DNA of 64,000 bases from Rallus limicola (GCA_022605955.1 JAKCOZ010000008.1:24615083-24679082), one strand, 5' to 3'. Positions 47,301-61,200 are shown, counted from the stretch's first letter. Notes: generated by a model from the letters alone, not told the origin. Translations and numbers: made by a program.

Positions 47301-50300
47301 AAAATTAAACTCACTCGTTCTCGATAGCTGCCACAATGAATGCCTGGTCAATAATTATTAGTTCCTTGCTCTTGCAAACAACAAGTTCTTGTATCCGTTT
47401 ACTGAGGGGAGGAATCCAATTGATGTTGGTATCATTAGCTGTGTGAGGAAGTTACACAGCTGTGCAACTTGCTGTGGGAGTGTCTTCTTGCTTCATGTAA
47501 ATACTGCATTGCAATCTGGGTCAACAAACTAATGTTTAGCACTTTTGACTAGAGAACAGCAGAAAACAAATATCAGAACCAACGATGTGAAATTTGAGGC
47601 ACTGATCAATCCAGTGCTGCCTCTCATTGCATGGCATGAGCACCAGCAGATGAGTATCATTCCTAAATTGGTTAGGAGTGAGTTCACCCTCTAACCTCTC
47701 CAAGCTGAGGATCTCTGATGCATATAGACCGCAAAGGCAGAGCAAAATTCTAAAGGACCCAAGGCAAGGGCAAAATACAGGGAAGCAACAGGTTTAACTT
47801 GCTGAAGGCAAACAGGTTTTGTGCTGGAAACAGGAAACCAAGAGACAGTGCAAAGGATGTTGTGCATGTTGCAAGGGCCACCACTGTAGTTACTGTGCAC
47901 ACCTGGGTGACTCATCATCACTGGGGGAAGCAGAGGCCTGGTCCTCATGCACATGCATGGGAGTTCAGCAGTTGTGAGGACAGAAAGCACAACCGGGCTG
48001 CTCTTCACACTGCTTGTAAACTCTGCCCACTCCACCACAACACCGTATGTGTGTGCATCTTGTGGGGGACTCTCTGCTCACCAGGAACAAGAGGAAGTAG
48101 CAGCTTGAGCCAAGATATGTTCTGTCTGGTCACAGATGCAGTTTCCCTTCTGCCACAGCTCGGACTTTCCAACTGGGCTTCCCCCAGACAAGCTGCAGAG
48201 CACAGTGGCTGCCCTTATAGCCCATGCATTTCTCCCATCCTCTCTCACCTTGCTCCACAGGAAACAGCCACCAAATGTGCCTGTGTACCCTGTGTGGATC
48301 TGCCTGCTTCTCAGGAACAAAAGGACCTAATCCCTGTCTAATCACTTGTAGGAGTTTGCACTTTTTTTTGTAATGACTTTTCCTGTGGTCACAGAGTTCA
48401 TCTCTCAAAGACTTCCCATAACCCAAGATGTCCCAGAGCACTTATGGAGACAGAATGACTCCCTGATTACCAGAAGACAGTTAGAAAGGAGACAGCCTAT
48501 TTGCTGCTGTGGGAGTGAAGGCGTAGAGGGGCATTGCAGTACACTGTGATAAGGGAATATGGCAAACTCAAGGCAGCAGAAAGTCAAAGATCTGTGTCAG
48601 AATTTGTCTGAGCTACCAGGCTGGAGCCTCATAAAGATCAACTGTCCCATTGCTTTTTAGGAAAGATCAGGAATATACCTTGTTACACAACAAGGAGGCA
48701 AGTGACAGTGACGTGTCTGGGTTGGGAGCAGGAGATTCAGACTGATTCACATTTTTATTCCTCATGAAGACTGACAGGGTATTGACAGGGCATCCTTGGC
48801 ATATATTCCCTCTTCAAACTGTGGAACTTGCTTTGCATACCAAGAATAAACTAGTCTGCAATGTATTCTTGCACAGATTGCAAGCATATGCATATACAGC
48901 AAGAATAAAGACATACTGACCAAAATATTAAATAATATACACTACCATGTGTATTAAGCTGCAATTTCCCTGACACTCTCAAAACCAGACTGAAGTCTAT
49001 TCCTGCAGATGTCCTGAATCAAGCTGTGTGAATCTCTGGGTAACCACAAAACTGGTCTAAAACACCTTCTGTCCCCACAAATCAAGAATTTGTTGGCCAA
49101 GATCAACTGGGCTGAGGAGTCATCAGAAAGACTGGGCAGAAGCAATGAGATAACACGGAGAAGCAGAGATAGGTCAACTTCACCCTCAGTGCTGCCTCTG
49201 AGCTTTTATTGGCACTTCCCATGTATCTTCCTTACTGAGACTGCAAGATTTTTTGGGCTACGTGTTTCTAGACACTAAATTTTTGTGTAGCATCTGGGAC
49301 CCCAAATCTAGTCATATTCTAGTGCCAGTGACAGCGGTAACTTTAGGTGTTAGATCAGACCCTTGTCCCTTCTTCAGCAAACAGAGGTAAAATCCATGCA
49401 GGGGAAAGTGTAAAAACAAACCTGCAAAGTTGCAGGGGCTGGGACAGAAATACATTAATGTTCCTTCTTCTTCCTCCCACACATTTCACTTCCTTTCTAA
49501 TAGGCCTCTTATTTCCACGTGGAACACATCTGGTCATCAGAGCTGTGGCCTCAGGAGAGCTTATTTTTCACTTTATCACTTATTTATATGGCTACACAAG
49601 TCATCATCAAAGGGAAGCCAAGAAAGCAGTATCAACAGAGAGCTCTGTAAGTGATATCTCTCATTTCACAACCCAGAAACCACAGGTAATCCCCTCACAC
49701 TGTACTCAAGCACAGCACTGCTCTCAAGCAGTTCCATCCAGAGAGAGAATTGCTGATGCTTAGCTTGCATCAACTTTGCAACAGTAGGGGAGGGGAGGGG
49801 TGTGTGTCTGTGTGTGACATAAGGAGGAGGAAGAGAGCATGTTTCAAGCACATGTACACAAGCCAGAAGACAAATGGGTGGTTCTCAAAGGGCAGAAGGA
49901 AGCTCTTTTATGGTTCTCTAGCCCCACCTCAACCCCTCAAATTAGAACATATGGGAAATGCTTTTCTCCATGGTGAACGTGTGTATATGATCGGGAGGAG
50001 GAAAACACACACACATATAGTCAGTTCTGCGAGTATACAGCATTTCTTGTACAGGACTGACAGAGTGCTTTTCCATCTCCCCAGTTTGTCTCAGTGTAAG
50101 GTCTCCTTGCACAACCACCCCATGCTGCCCAGTGACTGCAGACTGCCCTGTTCTCTGCTTGGCACGGTATGGCCCTTCCTAATGGAAAAAAAACGTGCCC
50201 GAAGAACTTGCTATTTGCATGCATCAGCCCTCTGGCAAAGCAATCTTGCCTCATCCTGGGGGACTGAGAACTCTTGGGACTTCTCACATGCATTTTGCAT

Positions 50301-51309
50301 CAGAGCATAAACACACAGACCTATGCTCCATCTGGCAATGGTGTCTTGTTTCCAACAAACCTAGCTGCTCCAGTTGAAGATATTGAGCCTTCACAATGGA
50401 CTAGCTTGTCCTGTAAGAGGTGTCCTTCTATCACTAGCTAGCAATCTCCTCACAGCCTTTAACAGGAGCTTTGAGAAATAATATTTATGATTTTCATTTT
50501 GTACAGTTGCAATCACTGTAATCACAAGTATGCATTTATATCACAGAAATAAACACAGATCTATTTTTTCCACACTGTACAAGCTGAAAAGTGATATTCC
50601 ATCCCTAAAGAGTTTGCAGGGCAAAAGCAAAACAGATGAGAACAGACTGGCTGGGAAATATAATACAACAAAGTGTAAGGAATTGTAATGTGATTGGCAT
50701 GGGTGTCTCTTTGCTTTTAAATTGAGTGTAAAACCAAAGAAAAAAACAATTAAAAGAAAGGAATATATACTGTTACTGTCTTTCAGGCTTAGCTGGCTTT
50801 GTTTTCAGTCAAGTACCAGTTGTAAGAAGAGGAAAACATTCTACACCTCTCTACTATGCAACAGTGAACTGTCAGCAGTGACTCTTTGGGATTCACACTG
50901 CTGCAAGAGAATGAAATTTGGAACTGAAGCAATCTTCTTCTCTATATTTTATTTTAACTTTTTTTTCCTTTTCTTTTTTTCCCCATAATAGCACATATAA
51001 TCTGCCATAGCCAGCAATCTGCAGAGGAGTGTCGCCAGTTTCTGGCTAATTGCTTGAACAGTCATTGTCTTCCTTGACTACTTCCTCTCTGCTCCCACTT
51101 ATCACTCCTGGAGAGTTTTGGTAAGAGGCTGTCAGATACTGGTGAGGAAGAGATTTCTTTGCACCAAAGAGAATACCTGGTCCCACATTCCTTTCCTGTC
51201 AAACTATGGAGCTTTCCCCTGTCAGCAAGTGACTCGGGCAGAATTGGGCTCTGCATTTTATGCCTCACCCCGACCTTGACTGCAGCACTGCATCCACTTT
51301 ATTAAGAGC

Positions 51310-51372
51310 AATAGTTCTCTTTACTGTGAGCTGTAAAATGGAAGTAATAAACCTAATGGCATTATATACCGT
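51310..51372 (+). mobile_element. possible MIR-like SINE core
   Basis: GAGCTGTAAAATGGAAGTAA near 51329 resembles the MIR core in sense orientation. Only about 60 bases match, so chance similarity is possible. Confidence 0.3.
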
Positions 51373-53201
51373 AGACTTCAGCTCATGATGTTACTCATTC
51401 TCTCAAAGCAGACTGCTCAAGAGAAGAAATTTCTGCTTAATTAACCTCCTTCTGCAGTGAGGAAGCCTTGGCAACTGGATCATGTTAATTTATATTTTGC
51501 CACTGATGTTCTATTATCAAATACCTTTCATTTCAAAGGAAGCCTCCTTTCCTTGGATCAAAACAAATCTGTCATCTACAGCCCATTGGCCTCAGGTTCC
51601 AGCTGCGCTTGCAAATACGAAATGTCAGGATAGAGGAACTGCTTATGATGATGCTGAATGAAAGCACAAATACTGTGCCCTCATTGCAAGATCAGCATGT
51701 CCTGGTGTTTGTTTAGCAAATACTGTATCTCACTGATGACATCAACTGTAGGAAGAGATATGTCTACATTAGAACAGGTGTCTGATTCCCTAGGGGAGTA
51801 GTATGGCAATTTGTAATTTGTAATTTGGACTAATAAAAATATACAAGCATGGAGGCTATCTTATCTCATGGTTATTTTGCCTGCAAATCTGAGGACTCTG
51901 CTCCTGAAGCACAGAGCCCCTGTGATGTAGATGAGTGAGTCCTGTGCACATAAGACAGCCATGTGAAGAAGAGTTCCTTCAAAACCTCAGAAGGAATTTT
52001 GCCCTCTGCTTGGCAACAGCCTGGGTCCTGAGAAGGTGTCATGGTGAAGAGTGAGATACATAGAACAGCTGCACATTGAAAACAATCTTCTGTTACAAAG
52101 AAGCAAAAGGACAAACAGAGGCTCTCCAAGGAATGAGATACTCTGAAGCAACAAAACCACAAATCAATATGGGATCCCTATTCCCCAGAGATAAGTACCT
52201 GAAGGTGATTTCTTTAAAAAAGTCAGGAACAGGAGCTACCAGATGTAGAGAAATCAATTCAGGCACTACAAGGCCGGACTATTCATGCCACCTAAATAAT
52301 CTATTACATTTTTAGGACATGGATTCTTTTAAAAGCATTTGAGTTATTGACAGACTTTGAAAGAGCCCCACATGAGGCCAAAATGTTGGATCATCTTATC
52401 TTCTTCCAGCTGAATAAAGCAAATAATTTTGCAGAAAGTTTCCAGATGCTCTTACGTGAGAAGTATTTCAGGAGACACATTGAAGCTTGAATCTTTCACT
52501 TAAATGGAGACCCTGACTGTCAACCTTTATTTCTTTCACACAGCAAGGAAGATGGAGAGAAAGTGGAAGTTTCTCCATTAGCTCAAAGCTAAAATGGCAA
52601 CCTTTACCTGTGTAAAATCAATTCTGAGTTAGTTTAGGTTATGAAGGGTTGTCACCACTATGAGACAACTCCAACTCTGCAGAAAAAAACCCATGAGATC
52701 TTTTTAATGGTGTATAGGTTTATGCAGTGTGATGCATCTGCAAACCATACAGAATTTTCTGATTATAAAGTGCAAAAAACCAAAGGCAGCCTGCAGTGAG
52801 AAAATGAGTCTCTGTGCAGAATCAATCTGCCAGCAAAGCAATTAAGATGGACTTCTTAAACAGCAGTCATTGTCATTTGTGTGTGACACTCAGTGGGCTA
52901 TGATTTCCTCAGATAATACTCACACATTGCAGCACCTGGTGAAGACAATGTGATTATTACTATGTAGCCTACTACATTTTCAATAGTTAGCATTAGTTTC
53001 ATCCTGAGCTAAGCTATTTACCAGCTATGGAAGAGAGTAAGGGCTTACCCTCCACATAGAGGATGGGGCAGAAAGAAAGCCCTGCTTTTGTTTTTTATTT
53101 CCTGTAACTGTGTTTCTCAGAAGGTTTGTGGGCATGTATCTCCCTCCTCTGGTGCATGATAAAGTAACACCCTGGTGGAAGATAGGAGAGATTTGTTGTG
53201 A

Positions 53202-53303
53202 CCAAAAAAACCCCCAAACAAACAAACCCCACAAAAAACCAACAACAAGAAAAACAAAACAAAACAAACAAGAAAAAAACTAAAACCCAAACCCCCCAAA
53301 AAA
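53202..53303 (+). repeat. A/C-rich low-complexity tract
   Basis: About 100 bases made almost only of A and C (AAACAAAC, AAAACAAAAC, CCCCAAAA units). Open frames on the opposite strand here are Phe/Trp/Gly/Val-rich artefacts of this composition. Confidence 0.9.
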
Positions 53304-54351
53304 CTGGGAAAGAGTCCTCAGTGAAGAAGTATAAATACTTATGAAATCTCATGTGAGATAATGCATTTCCACTGCTGCTCCATTTCATTATACTAACATC
53401 ATATAAAACAATAGCTGTTTTCTACACCTAGGCACCTTGTATTCATGATTACTTTGTCCTAGAAACAGTTCACCCCCTGATTTGGCATCAGATCTTCATG
53501 ATCTTCTCCAAACTCAGTTCTTTCATTCCTAAAATATTCATCCTGTTTCTTACCAGGACTATGCAGAGACTCATTTCCCCATTTTCCTAGTCTCCTTGTC
53601 TATTCACAGAAATGCTGTGATAGCAAGTTTCCAGCCCACGTGCTTAAAACAGCCTCTATTTCAGCCATTTTATGTAGAACTACACTTAACCCTTTCTACA
53701 GTGAAACCACACTTCTGGTCAATGACAGGGAGCCTAAAGAACTGGAGTTCATCTCATCTAATGTCTGACGCCTCCAACAAGCAGATCCTTTCTCTCTGCC
53801 TATTTGAAGGGGTCTCTGGAGAACTACCTTAGACGCAGTCGCTTGCATTGGCTAGCAGCCTGCCTCAGTTCCCAGAGAAAAAACTTCCCATCTCTTGCAC
53901 TCTACCTTCTGTTTGGTTCATCCTCTGGTTGAGCTGGCTATTCTGCCAGAAATCCTAGGAGAATAGCATCACTGCTATTAGCTCACCACATCAGCTGGAA
54001 AGGAAGAGTGATCTGGGCAGGGAGTAGTGAGACATCACTGCTGACATCCATCTGCAGAAGAGCAGGTATTTCCTCATAGGTGGATAGAGAACTGCTTGCT
54101 GCTCCTCCAAGTGGTGTTGTGACTTCCAGCCCCCATGATAAGAGGACTGGAGACTTTCCTTTATTACCAGAGAGGCTCTAAGGGACTGTTCCTGTCTGCT
54201 ATCACCCAGACCTGGATATTAACCAAGTCCTTACAGAAAGAAGACTCCTTTGCTTCAGTTCTGGAGTGACTTTTGCCTAAGGAAGTCTAGTCAAGATAGT
54301 GCAGAAAAGGAGAAAACTTCCTGGTGCAGACTTCTTTATTCTTTGTCCCAC

Positions 54352-54369
54352 CTCACACACACACACATG
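54352..54369 (+). repeat. (CA)n microsatellite
   Basis: About eight to nine CA units within CTCACACACACACACACATG. Confidence 0.85.
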
Positions 54370-56419
54370 CTCTCCCCAGATAAATCCATCTCATTCAAGA
54401 GCTTCAAAAGGAACTGCTATTTTAAGAAGTTCACCCCCTTTTACAACTTGATTTTTAAATTATTCTGACACTGGTTTGTCTATGTGCCAAACTAACAAGA
54501 GACAAAAAGAATAAACACATCATTATAGTACTGAAAGAAGATATTAACCCAAATATACTTTAAAACAGGATAGGCTAGTTAGTACCTCAACTAAGATTTC
54601 CTACTGGATATTCCATCTTTACTCTATCCTATAACTACAGCAGCACATGCCCTCTGTTACAATGGGTGTGTATTTGTTTTACATAACTACACAACTCCTT
54701 ACTAGATCCAACAGCCAGTTCTGTGCACATTTACACACACAAAGCAGGTAGTTGTCTTTAACTTTTTAGATACTGAGATGACCTTTCCAGAGGGCCTGAT
54801 TCTGCCCGAATTGTTCCTTGCCATCCAAACAAACAAGAGCTATAGCCAGAGCTTGCTGTGCTCTCAAGGGCATTCTGACACATTTGACAGCAATAACGGC
54901 CCAACCTCATGCACTACTCTTAACTCCTGCCCAGCTAAGTCCAAGTGTTTCCTCTGATCATGTAGAAGACAAGCCTGGGAAAACTGGTTACTTCTGCTTG
55001 CTTCTGGCTTGAGACAGACCCAAAGCAAGAAAATCCTGACCCAGCCCTTCACGTAGGCTGGTAAAGTTGAGCTCAAGACTTTCAAAACTTCACAGATGGA
55101 CTCAAGTGACAAAGGCCACAGGCAAGCTCTCAAAGAAGAAAAACTTTGTGGGCTTGAGTGATGCTAAGAGAAAAAAGAATTGAAAGGCTTTATGCTGTCC
55201 AGAGCTTCGCAGAAGCAGGCTGCTGTCAAACAGCCCCTTAGCAAAAATGGCCTTACAAGACTCCCTGTCTGTACCATGACTGCTCAGCTAACTGTGTCAG
55301 TTATATAGTAACTCACATATGGCAATTTGGGGGACAGGAATACACATCTCAGCTCAGTTCAGCCATCCTCTAAGAGCTACAAAACTCAAAAGAGCCTAAG
55401 GTGTTGCCTGAAGTAATCAGGCCTCACAGTGGGGAAAGCACAAGCAACAGCTCTATTTACTCTTTCAGTATTTACTTGGTTGCACAGAAATTCAGCTTTC
55501 CCCCTTGAATATGGGGGGATTGAATCCTCAAAGTTTTAATAATTTCAGGTTAAAATGTTATCTACCCAGTATTCAGGGGTCATTTGGATTCATGGTCTGA
55601 CTTGACCATGATGAAAAAATAGATGAAAATTGGCATATTTGGAGGATGACTCTACAGTGGGCAGAGTGAGGGCTGCTAATCATGGTGGAGAGGATGTGTG
55701 CTAAAAATTGAGACACAGTGGGGTGTTGCAGTACAGCAGTGAGCTTTCGCATGCAAAGGCTGAGCAACTTCTGATCAACAACAGAAAGCTGGAAACTGAT
55801 ACAGGCTGTATACTTTTGGTTAAACATATGTAAGTATATAAACTCAACCCAACCCCTCACAATAACAAAACAAACTAAGCTTCTGTACGTGGGCTGTCTT
55901 TTGAGCTAGAAGGAGATACATAAACCAGAAGAAATTAACCAAGAATTAAAAGGAGCATCTAATAATAAAAAAGGAAATGAGGAAATGCAGAATCAGATCC
56001 TGAAATGTAATGCTCACCTATTCCTTTCTTGCTTTCCTAATAAAATGGTAACCATCATAACTTTAAATACATCACTGTGAGCCCAACCACTTAGAAATTC
56101 AATTGCTTTCCCAACTGTGACACAAGTGTACAAGGCAGGCTGATTTTAAAGGACTGCAGTAACATAAAATTCTGCAAATTATTTACCTGCCCTTAAATTT
56201 GTAGAGTTTGCAGAGCACTTCAGCGCTGTCCCTGGACTGAAGAGGGTTCATTCTTGCATGGGAACCTCTGAGTCACGGATATTAAACAGGGCAGGCTCTC
56301 CTGTGGTTGAAGAGGTCATGGTTTTCTTCTCCAAACTCTTCAGTGAGTGGATTTAGTATGCCCCTATGTACTGTGTGCTGATGGAAAAGCACTGTGTTTC
56401 AGCAGCATCCCAAACTCAG

Positions 56420-57150
56420 GGAAAGCTGCATTCGTTAACCCGACGGGGCTCTGAGCTAGCGAAGCTGGCCGAGGCACGCGCTGGCATAACGCCTGTACGC
56501 TCGAGGCCCAGCGCTCGGGCGCTCCTCCGGGCCGCACGCTCCCCTGGGCATCCGGGTTCACGCTGTGGCGCCGTTTTTTGGCCCACGAGAAACACCAGAG
56601 AAGGAAATGGCGGAGGCAGCAAGTCGTGACTGGTGGCAGCTGGGGCCCTGCCACAGGCCGTGAGGCGACTTCTGCCACCGAGATAACGACCGGCGGCCCC
56701 AAAGGCGGCGCGTGCCTGCCGCGCCTCGCGCGGCCCGCTTAGTCCCGCGCGCCTGTCCGTCAGCGCGCCCCCCAGCGGCCGCCGTCCGGGCTGCGCCACT
56801 GCGGCTCCGAGGCTGCGGCACAGGCGGTCAGGCGGGTCGGTCTTGGGGCCGGGTGCTCACGCTTGTCCCTGGCCGGCGGGCGCCGAGCCCCGGGGCACGT
56901 CCCCTCCCGGCTTTCCACCTGCCAGGACGGCTGGAGAAGGCAGGGGATGCCCTCCGGCAGCAAACGTCTTTGCAAGTCCCCAGGGTGCCTATTCCCCCTG
57001 CGCACCCCTTTGGTATCCCTGTGCATTCGCCGCACGGCCGCGCGCAGCCGAGCACCGCATCCCGGCTCCCCTCACTCGGAGAACCAGGGCCATCCTGCCA
57101 CAAGCAGTGAGGGACAGGAGGGCACAGGTGGGGCAGGTGGCAGCGCCTAG
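56420..57150. promoter_or_regulatory. CpG island with no recognised gene
   Basis: The sequence changes sharply from AT-rich to GC- and CpG-dense at about 56.43 kb and back at about 57.15 kb. The densest part, near 56700-56880, has repeated CGCG and GCGCG. A YY1-like site, AAATGGCGGAGG, lies at 56605-56616 and there is no TATA box. In vertebrates such islands usually mark a transcription start. No open frame here resembles a known protein; frames in both directions are long only because stop codons are rare in GC-rich DNA. It may drive a non-coding RNA or an unannotated gene, or be an orphan island. Direction is unknown. Confidence 0.8.
56605..56616 (+). promoter_or_regulatory. YY1-like site in the CpG island
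   Basis: AAATGGCGGAGG matches the core of the YY1 motif (AANATGGCGGC) with an altered last base. YY1 sites of this kind often lie just downstream of CpG-island transcription starts, with the motif pointing along the transcript. Its ATG opens only an 18-residue frame (56607-56663). Confidence 0.4.
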
Positions 57151-58057
57151 CACCTCAGTGAGTGGTGTTTCTCCACCTGCTGATCCATGCGGATCAAAGT
57201 TCTCCTCATTTAAAGGCGTGCAGAGGGTTATCTAGCAGCACCCCATGAATTTTGGGCTGTGCTTCACCCTGGTTTTGGGCCATGCATCCAACTACCCTGC
57301 TGCAAGAAGAGGCTCACATTCCATGGGTTGAGAGCAAGCAGTGTGTCCCTTTCAGTAAGCTGTTCACTCCAGTGTGCTGCTATGCACAGTGGGCTGTAGT
57401 CCTCTGTCTTACATGGGCAGCTGGTGAGCCGAGCCCAGAAAAACTGCATGTGGGAAAGTTTGGAGGTGCCTCTTCTGCTGAGATCCCATTTGGCCTCTCC
57501 CCAGGGTCCCATGGAATTTTATGCATTTCCGAAAGTAACAAATGTTCTTGCAAGCAGTGGCTTTCCAGACTGAGCAGCAGAGGTCTGGCAGGCCTGGAGT
57601 GAGCAGTTCCTACATGAGAGGATGTGTAGAGGGGAGAAAAAGGCCAGGGGCTTGTTTGCTGATTCTTTCTCTCTATGAATGCAAAGCTAGGGAGCTGGAG
57701 ACTCCAGGAGGTTCACCAGAGTTCCCATGACTTCATTCACTCCATAGTGCTCACTGGTCTCAGCTGGCAAACAAAGCCAGATAGAATAAAACCCAGGAAC
57801 AAGATTTGCTTATCTAGTCAACTATTCCTGGTTTAAACTTGTGCTTCCCATTTTGAACCTGTGTGAGATAAACTATGACTCCATCCCAGGAGAGCAGAAA
57901 ATATTCCCCAGATTTCCCATAAGCTCCCAAACTACTGCTAAACTTTCAGCTTCTTCCGTGGCATCTGCAGGCAGTGATACTCCTTCAGCCCTGTAAGTTA
58001 TGACAAGAGAAGCACCAAGCAATGCGTGGTGATGATGAAATGTTGCCTGGCAAGAAT
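57151..58057. other. intergenic, no gene recognised
   Basis: Sequence of ordinary composition between the CpG island and the CR1 copy. It could contain the body of a transcript started in the island. A possible splice donor (CAG|GTGGGG) sits at the island edge at 57127/57128, but no matching acceptor can be assigned. Confidence 0.6.
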
Positions 58058-58292
58058 AGGTTGGATATAATAGGAACAATTTCTTTACTAAAAGGGTTGT
58101 TAGATATTGGAACAGGCTGCCCAGGGAGGTGGTTGAGTCACCATCCCTGGAGGTGTTTAAAAGAAGAGTAGGTGTTGTACTTGGTGATATGATCTAGTGT
58201 TGGACCTAGCAGGGCTGGATAGGTGGTTGGAATTTAAGATCTTGAACGTCTTTTCCAACCAAAACCATTCTATGATTCTATTCTATGAGAAT
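58058..58292 (+). mobile_element. CR1 LINE fragment, 3' end
   Basis: This short 5'-truncated CR1 copy in sense orientation has GAACAGGCTGCCCAGGGAGG near 58109, then CACCATCCCTGGAGGTGTTT, GTCTTTTCCAACC near 58249, and the terminal ATTCTATGATTCTATTC-type microsatellite. It is better preserved than the 18.4-kb copy and may be a younger subfamily. Confidence 0.95.
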
Positions 58293-61200
58293 TAGGCTCT
58301 GCACAAACGCACCCAAAGGACTTCCACTGTTATTCTTCTGTATGGTGCTCCCACCAGAACAGCTGTCAAGATGCAACACACCTGCAATGCCTCACCTGCT
58401 GAATGGTGCTGTAGTGACTGCGCAGTGAGGAATGAACTGGATTTGTTCTAAGCCCTGTACTAGACCCCTGTGATATTGATAACACCTTTTCCTTATCTCG
58501 TGTAGCACCGGCCTTGTGTGCCCTGTCTGGGGCCATGCAAATCTCTACGACCAGACCTCAGTGCAAATGGGTCCGTTACCTGCAGAAGGGGACAGAACTT
58601 TCAAATGTGGTCTGCCCAGCATGACTGTGAGCAATGCAGAGTAGAAAAAACAGGGAGCACATTCCCTTCTCGAGGACATCTGACAGGGACCCAGATACCC
58701 ACTGAGCATTAAAGGAAAGACCAGCAGTGCTGAGGAGGGGTATGAAAGGAAAGACTTGCCTCACATGTGTTTCATAGTTACCCTCAATATTTCGTCATTC
58801 CCGCCTAGGGTGCAGTGCTGCTGGTTCTGAGAATGTAGTATGCCAAATGACATTTGGCTGTGGTAGACCTGTTTTACAATGACACTTCATATAAACCCAC
58901 AGCTCTCAAACTGAAAAGGGGGAGGGCTTGCGAGAAATGAATTCTTCAGGGAGGTATGGCAGATGCTTTTCTAAGAATACACCATACAATAACACATACC
59001 ACTCTTGCCAAAGGGGAAAGGTGAAAGGATACGTATTGTCCCCACCCTTCTATCAAGGAGGTCTGATGAGGATATCATTGCGCACTCAGCATATTTTTTA
59101 ATTGTTTTTCAGTTAATTTTTCATCATCCATTTATAGCAGAGTCTTTAACTAATTTGCTATACTTGAATATTTTGAGGGATGCTGAATTTAGAGATATTA
59201 AACTGAGATTCACTCCTACCTCTTTTTATTTTCCTTGTTCTTTTGGGCTGGCAAGTTATTATGGTCAGTAACTGTCATTTTGTATCACAACAGGAATTAG
59301 AGCCCCATTTACAAGATTACACAACCCAGACCTACGGTAACGGTGAGGGTGACCGCACCATAAATATGAAGCAGGCATATGTGGGTGTATTTAAGGGGAG
59401 GGAAAAGCTAGCAATGCTTTTGAGACCCACTCTTTAATGTGAAAGGTAGGTTGTTCCTAGAAGGGGGGAACCTCATGACTTACTTCTAAAGTCTCAGGGT
59501 GCCAAACCCCAGAGCAACTGGAACATCTGCTAAGAAATCATGAAAACAAAGTTTGCTTTGCACTATTTTCCTGGGGCAAAATCTTGCTTTGGACTGTAAG
59601 GCTTGTGTCTCTTAGTATATTAAACAGGTCCAGGAACACTCTTGGGAAAGCCTCTCGGTCTCCAAGGCTGGGTGGCTTCACCCAAATGGCTTAACTGGAG
59701 CCAGTACTGGAATGTTCCCACTCCCCATGCATGTGGCTCTTCAGTGAGGACACCTGCTGGCTCGGCCCTGCCTGGAGTAGCAGCTTGCCCCTTCCTGCCA
59801 GCACCCAAGCTACTTGATCCTTGAATTTAAATAACTTACAGCACTCAGGCACAGCTGCTGGAGAACTCACATGGGTGCAGCCAGGGTATTCCTGATGACC
59901 AAAGCCACTCATTCCAGAAGCAAGTATCATATGGAAAACACCCAAAGCAGTGTCACACAGGCATGCAGCAGGGTTCCTCTTATCACCCTCATTCCTATGG
60001 CTGTGACTGATCCAGCAGGATTTACCTTAGAAACACAGAGAGCTGCAGTGTAATTCTGGGCACCCAGGACTCCTCTTTCCTAAGTTCCCTTTCTCAAGGT
60101 CCCAACACACCCAGATTTACCTTACTCTTTGGAGAGCTCAGCTCTGTTTTAACCCTATCACAATCACTTGCCATGCCTGTCTGTCTCTGGAGTGAACTAT
60201 GTGTATTTGCCTCTGGAGGACATTCCCATGCCCAAATTCAGTATCACTGATACTTCTCATAGCAATCATTCAATCAGCCCTCCTTCAGCTCCTTCCATCA
60301 GAGCAAATGTGGCATAGTCATAGACTTTACTACTGCAGTCATTGCTTGGGGCCTTTGAGGTCAAAGCCCAGTAATCCTCAGGTGCCTCACCAGGCAACTG
60401 TGCAGAAATAAATTTCAATTTCCAAGATTCATTCTATTGATTTATTCCCTGAGCTGTCACTGCTCTCACAGCTGAGCCATATCACAGATCACATGTTTAG
60501 GATTTCATTATCTTTGCTATACATTAAATATACTATATATGCTGTGCTGGAGAGTCAAAACTCAGAAAGATTTAAACACAAACAGAATCTATGTGGTTGA
60601 AGAGAAAGCCTTGAGGAATTCTCCAGTCGTGTCCTGACTGTCAGGAGAGTTTTGTGCCAGGTAGTATTTTAGGACATGTTTTCATGCTTTAACTGATCTC
60701 AGTCAGCATCACAAAGAAAAGGCAGCACCATCCAGGCTGTCCCTATGGCCTCCAGTGGCACCCCCATCCCCACTACCCTCTTTTACTGGCACTGGGATTT
60801 ATTTGGCTATGGGATGAACAGAGAAAAGAAGAGCCATGTGGGCTAGGGATTATTTTTGGTGTGGTGGGGACAGGTGGCTGGGAATGTTCACAGTAATAAG
60901 TAAAGTAAAACCCCCGCAAGCTTATTACCTTAAAAAATGGCAGTTTGGGCCTGCCTGAAGGAAATGCTGTGGTGGGAGGGCAACAGCCACTGTAGCTTAA
61001 GAGGTACAAACTGAGCCCTGGCAGAGGCACACAGCTAACTGTCGGGCTCACTGCAGGCCAGTCCTCCCTTGGCAGGGAAGGTTTCATACTGCCTAGGTGA
61101 GGTTGATGTCACAACAGGAATTAAAAAAGGCAGTTCAAAAGCAGCTCAGCAGTGCTTAGACTGAACATGTGCCCACAGTGTAACAGCAGAGGTGGCCCTG

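Larger units (their letters stand above)
40458..56419. other. intergenic 3' flank, no gene recognised
   Basis: About 16 kb from the solo LTR to the CpG island. I looked on both strands for a CTLA4- or ICOS-like V exon (MYPPPY or FDPPPF loop, DxYxCK) and found none. Recognisable contents are microsatellites, the A/C-rich tract at 53.2 kb and a weak MIR-like core at 51.3 kb. Open frames up to 186 codons (49750-50310 plus) look like chance. Confidence 0.75.

Noticed and set aside
47799..48341. 180-codon plus-strand frame overlapped by minus-strand frames
   Set aside because: No recognisable domain, and competing frames on the other strand are similarly open. It looks like chance.
49750..50310. 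186-codon plus-strand frame
   Set aside because: It has no domain, no splice context and ordinary composition. It is within the range expected by chance in 64 kb read in six frames.
53025..53388. Minus-strand frames that look like membrane segments (Phe/Trp/Leu/Gly-rich)
   Set aside because: They come from the A/C-rich low-complexity tract, whose complement codes for hydrophobic residues.
56416..57235. Several 90-130-codon frames on both strands in the CpG island
   Set aside because: GC-rich DNA has few stop codons, frames overlap on both strands, and none has a recognisable domain.
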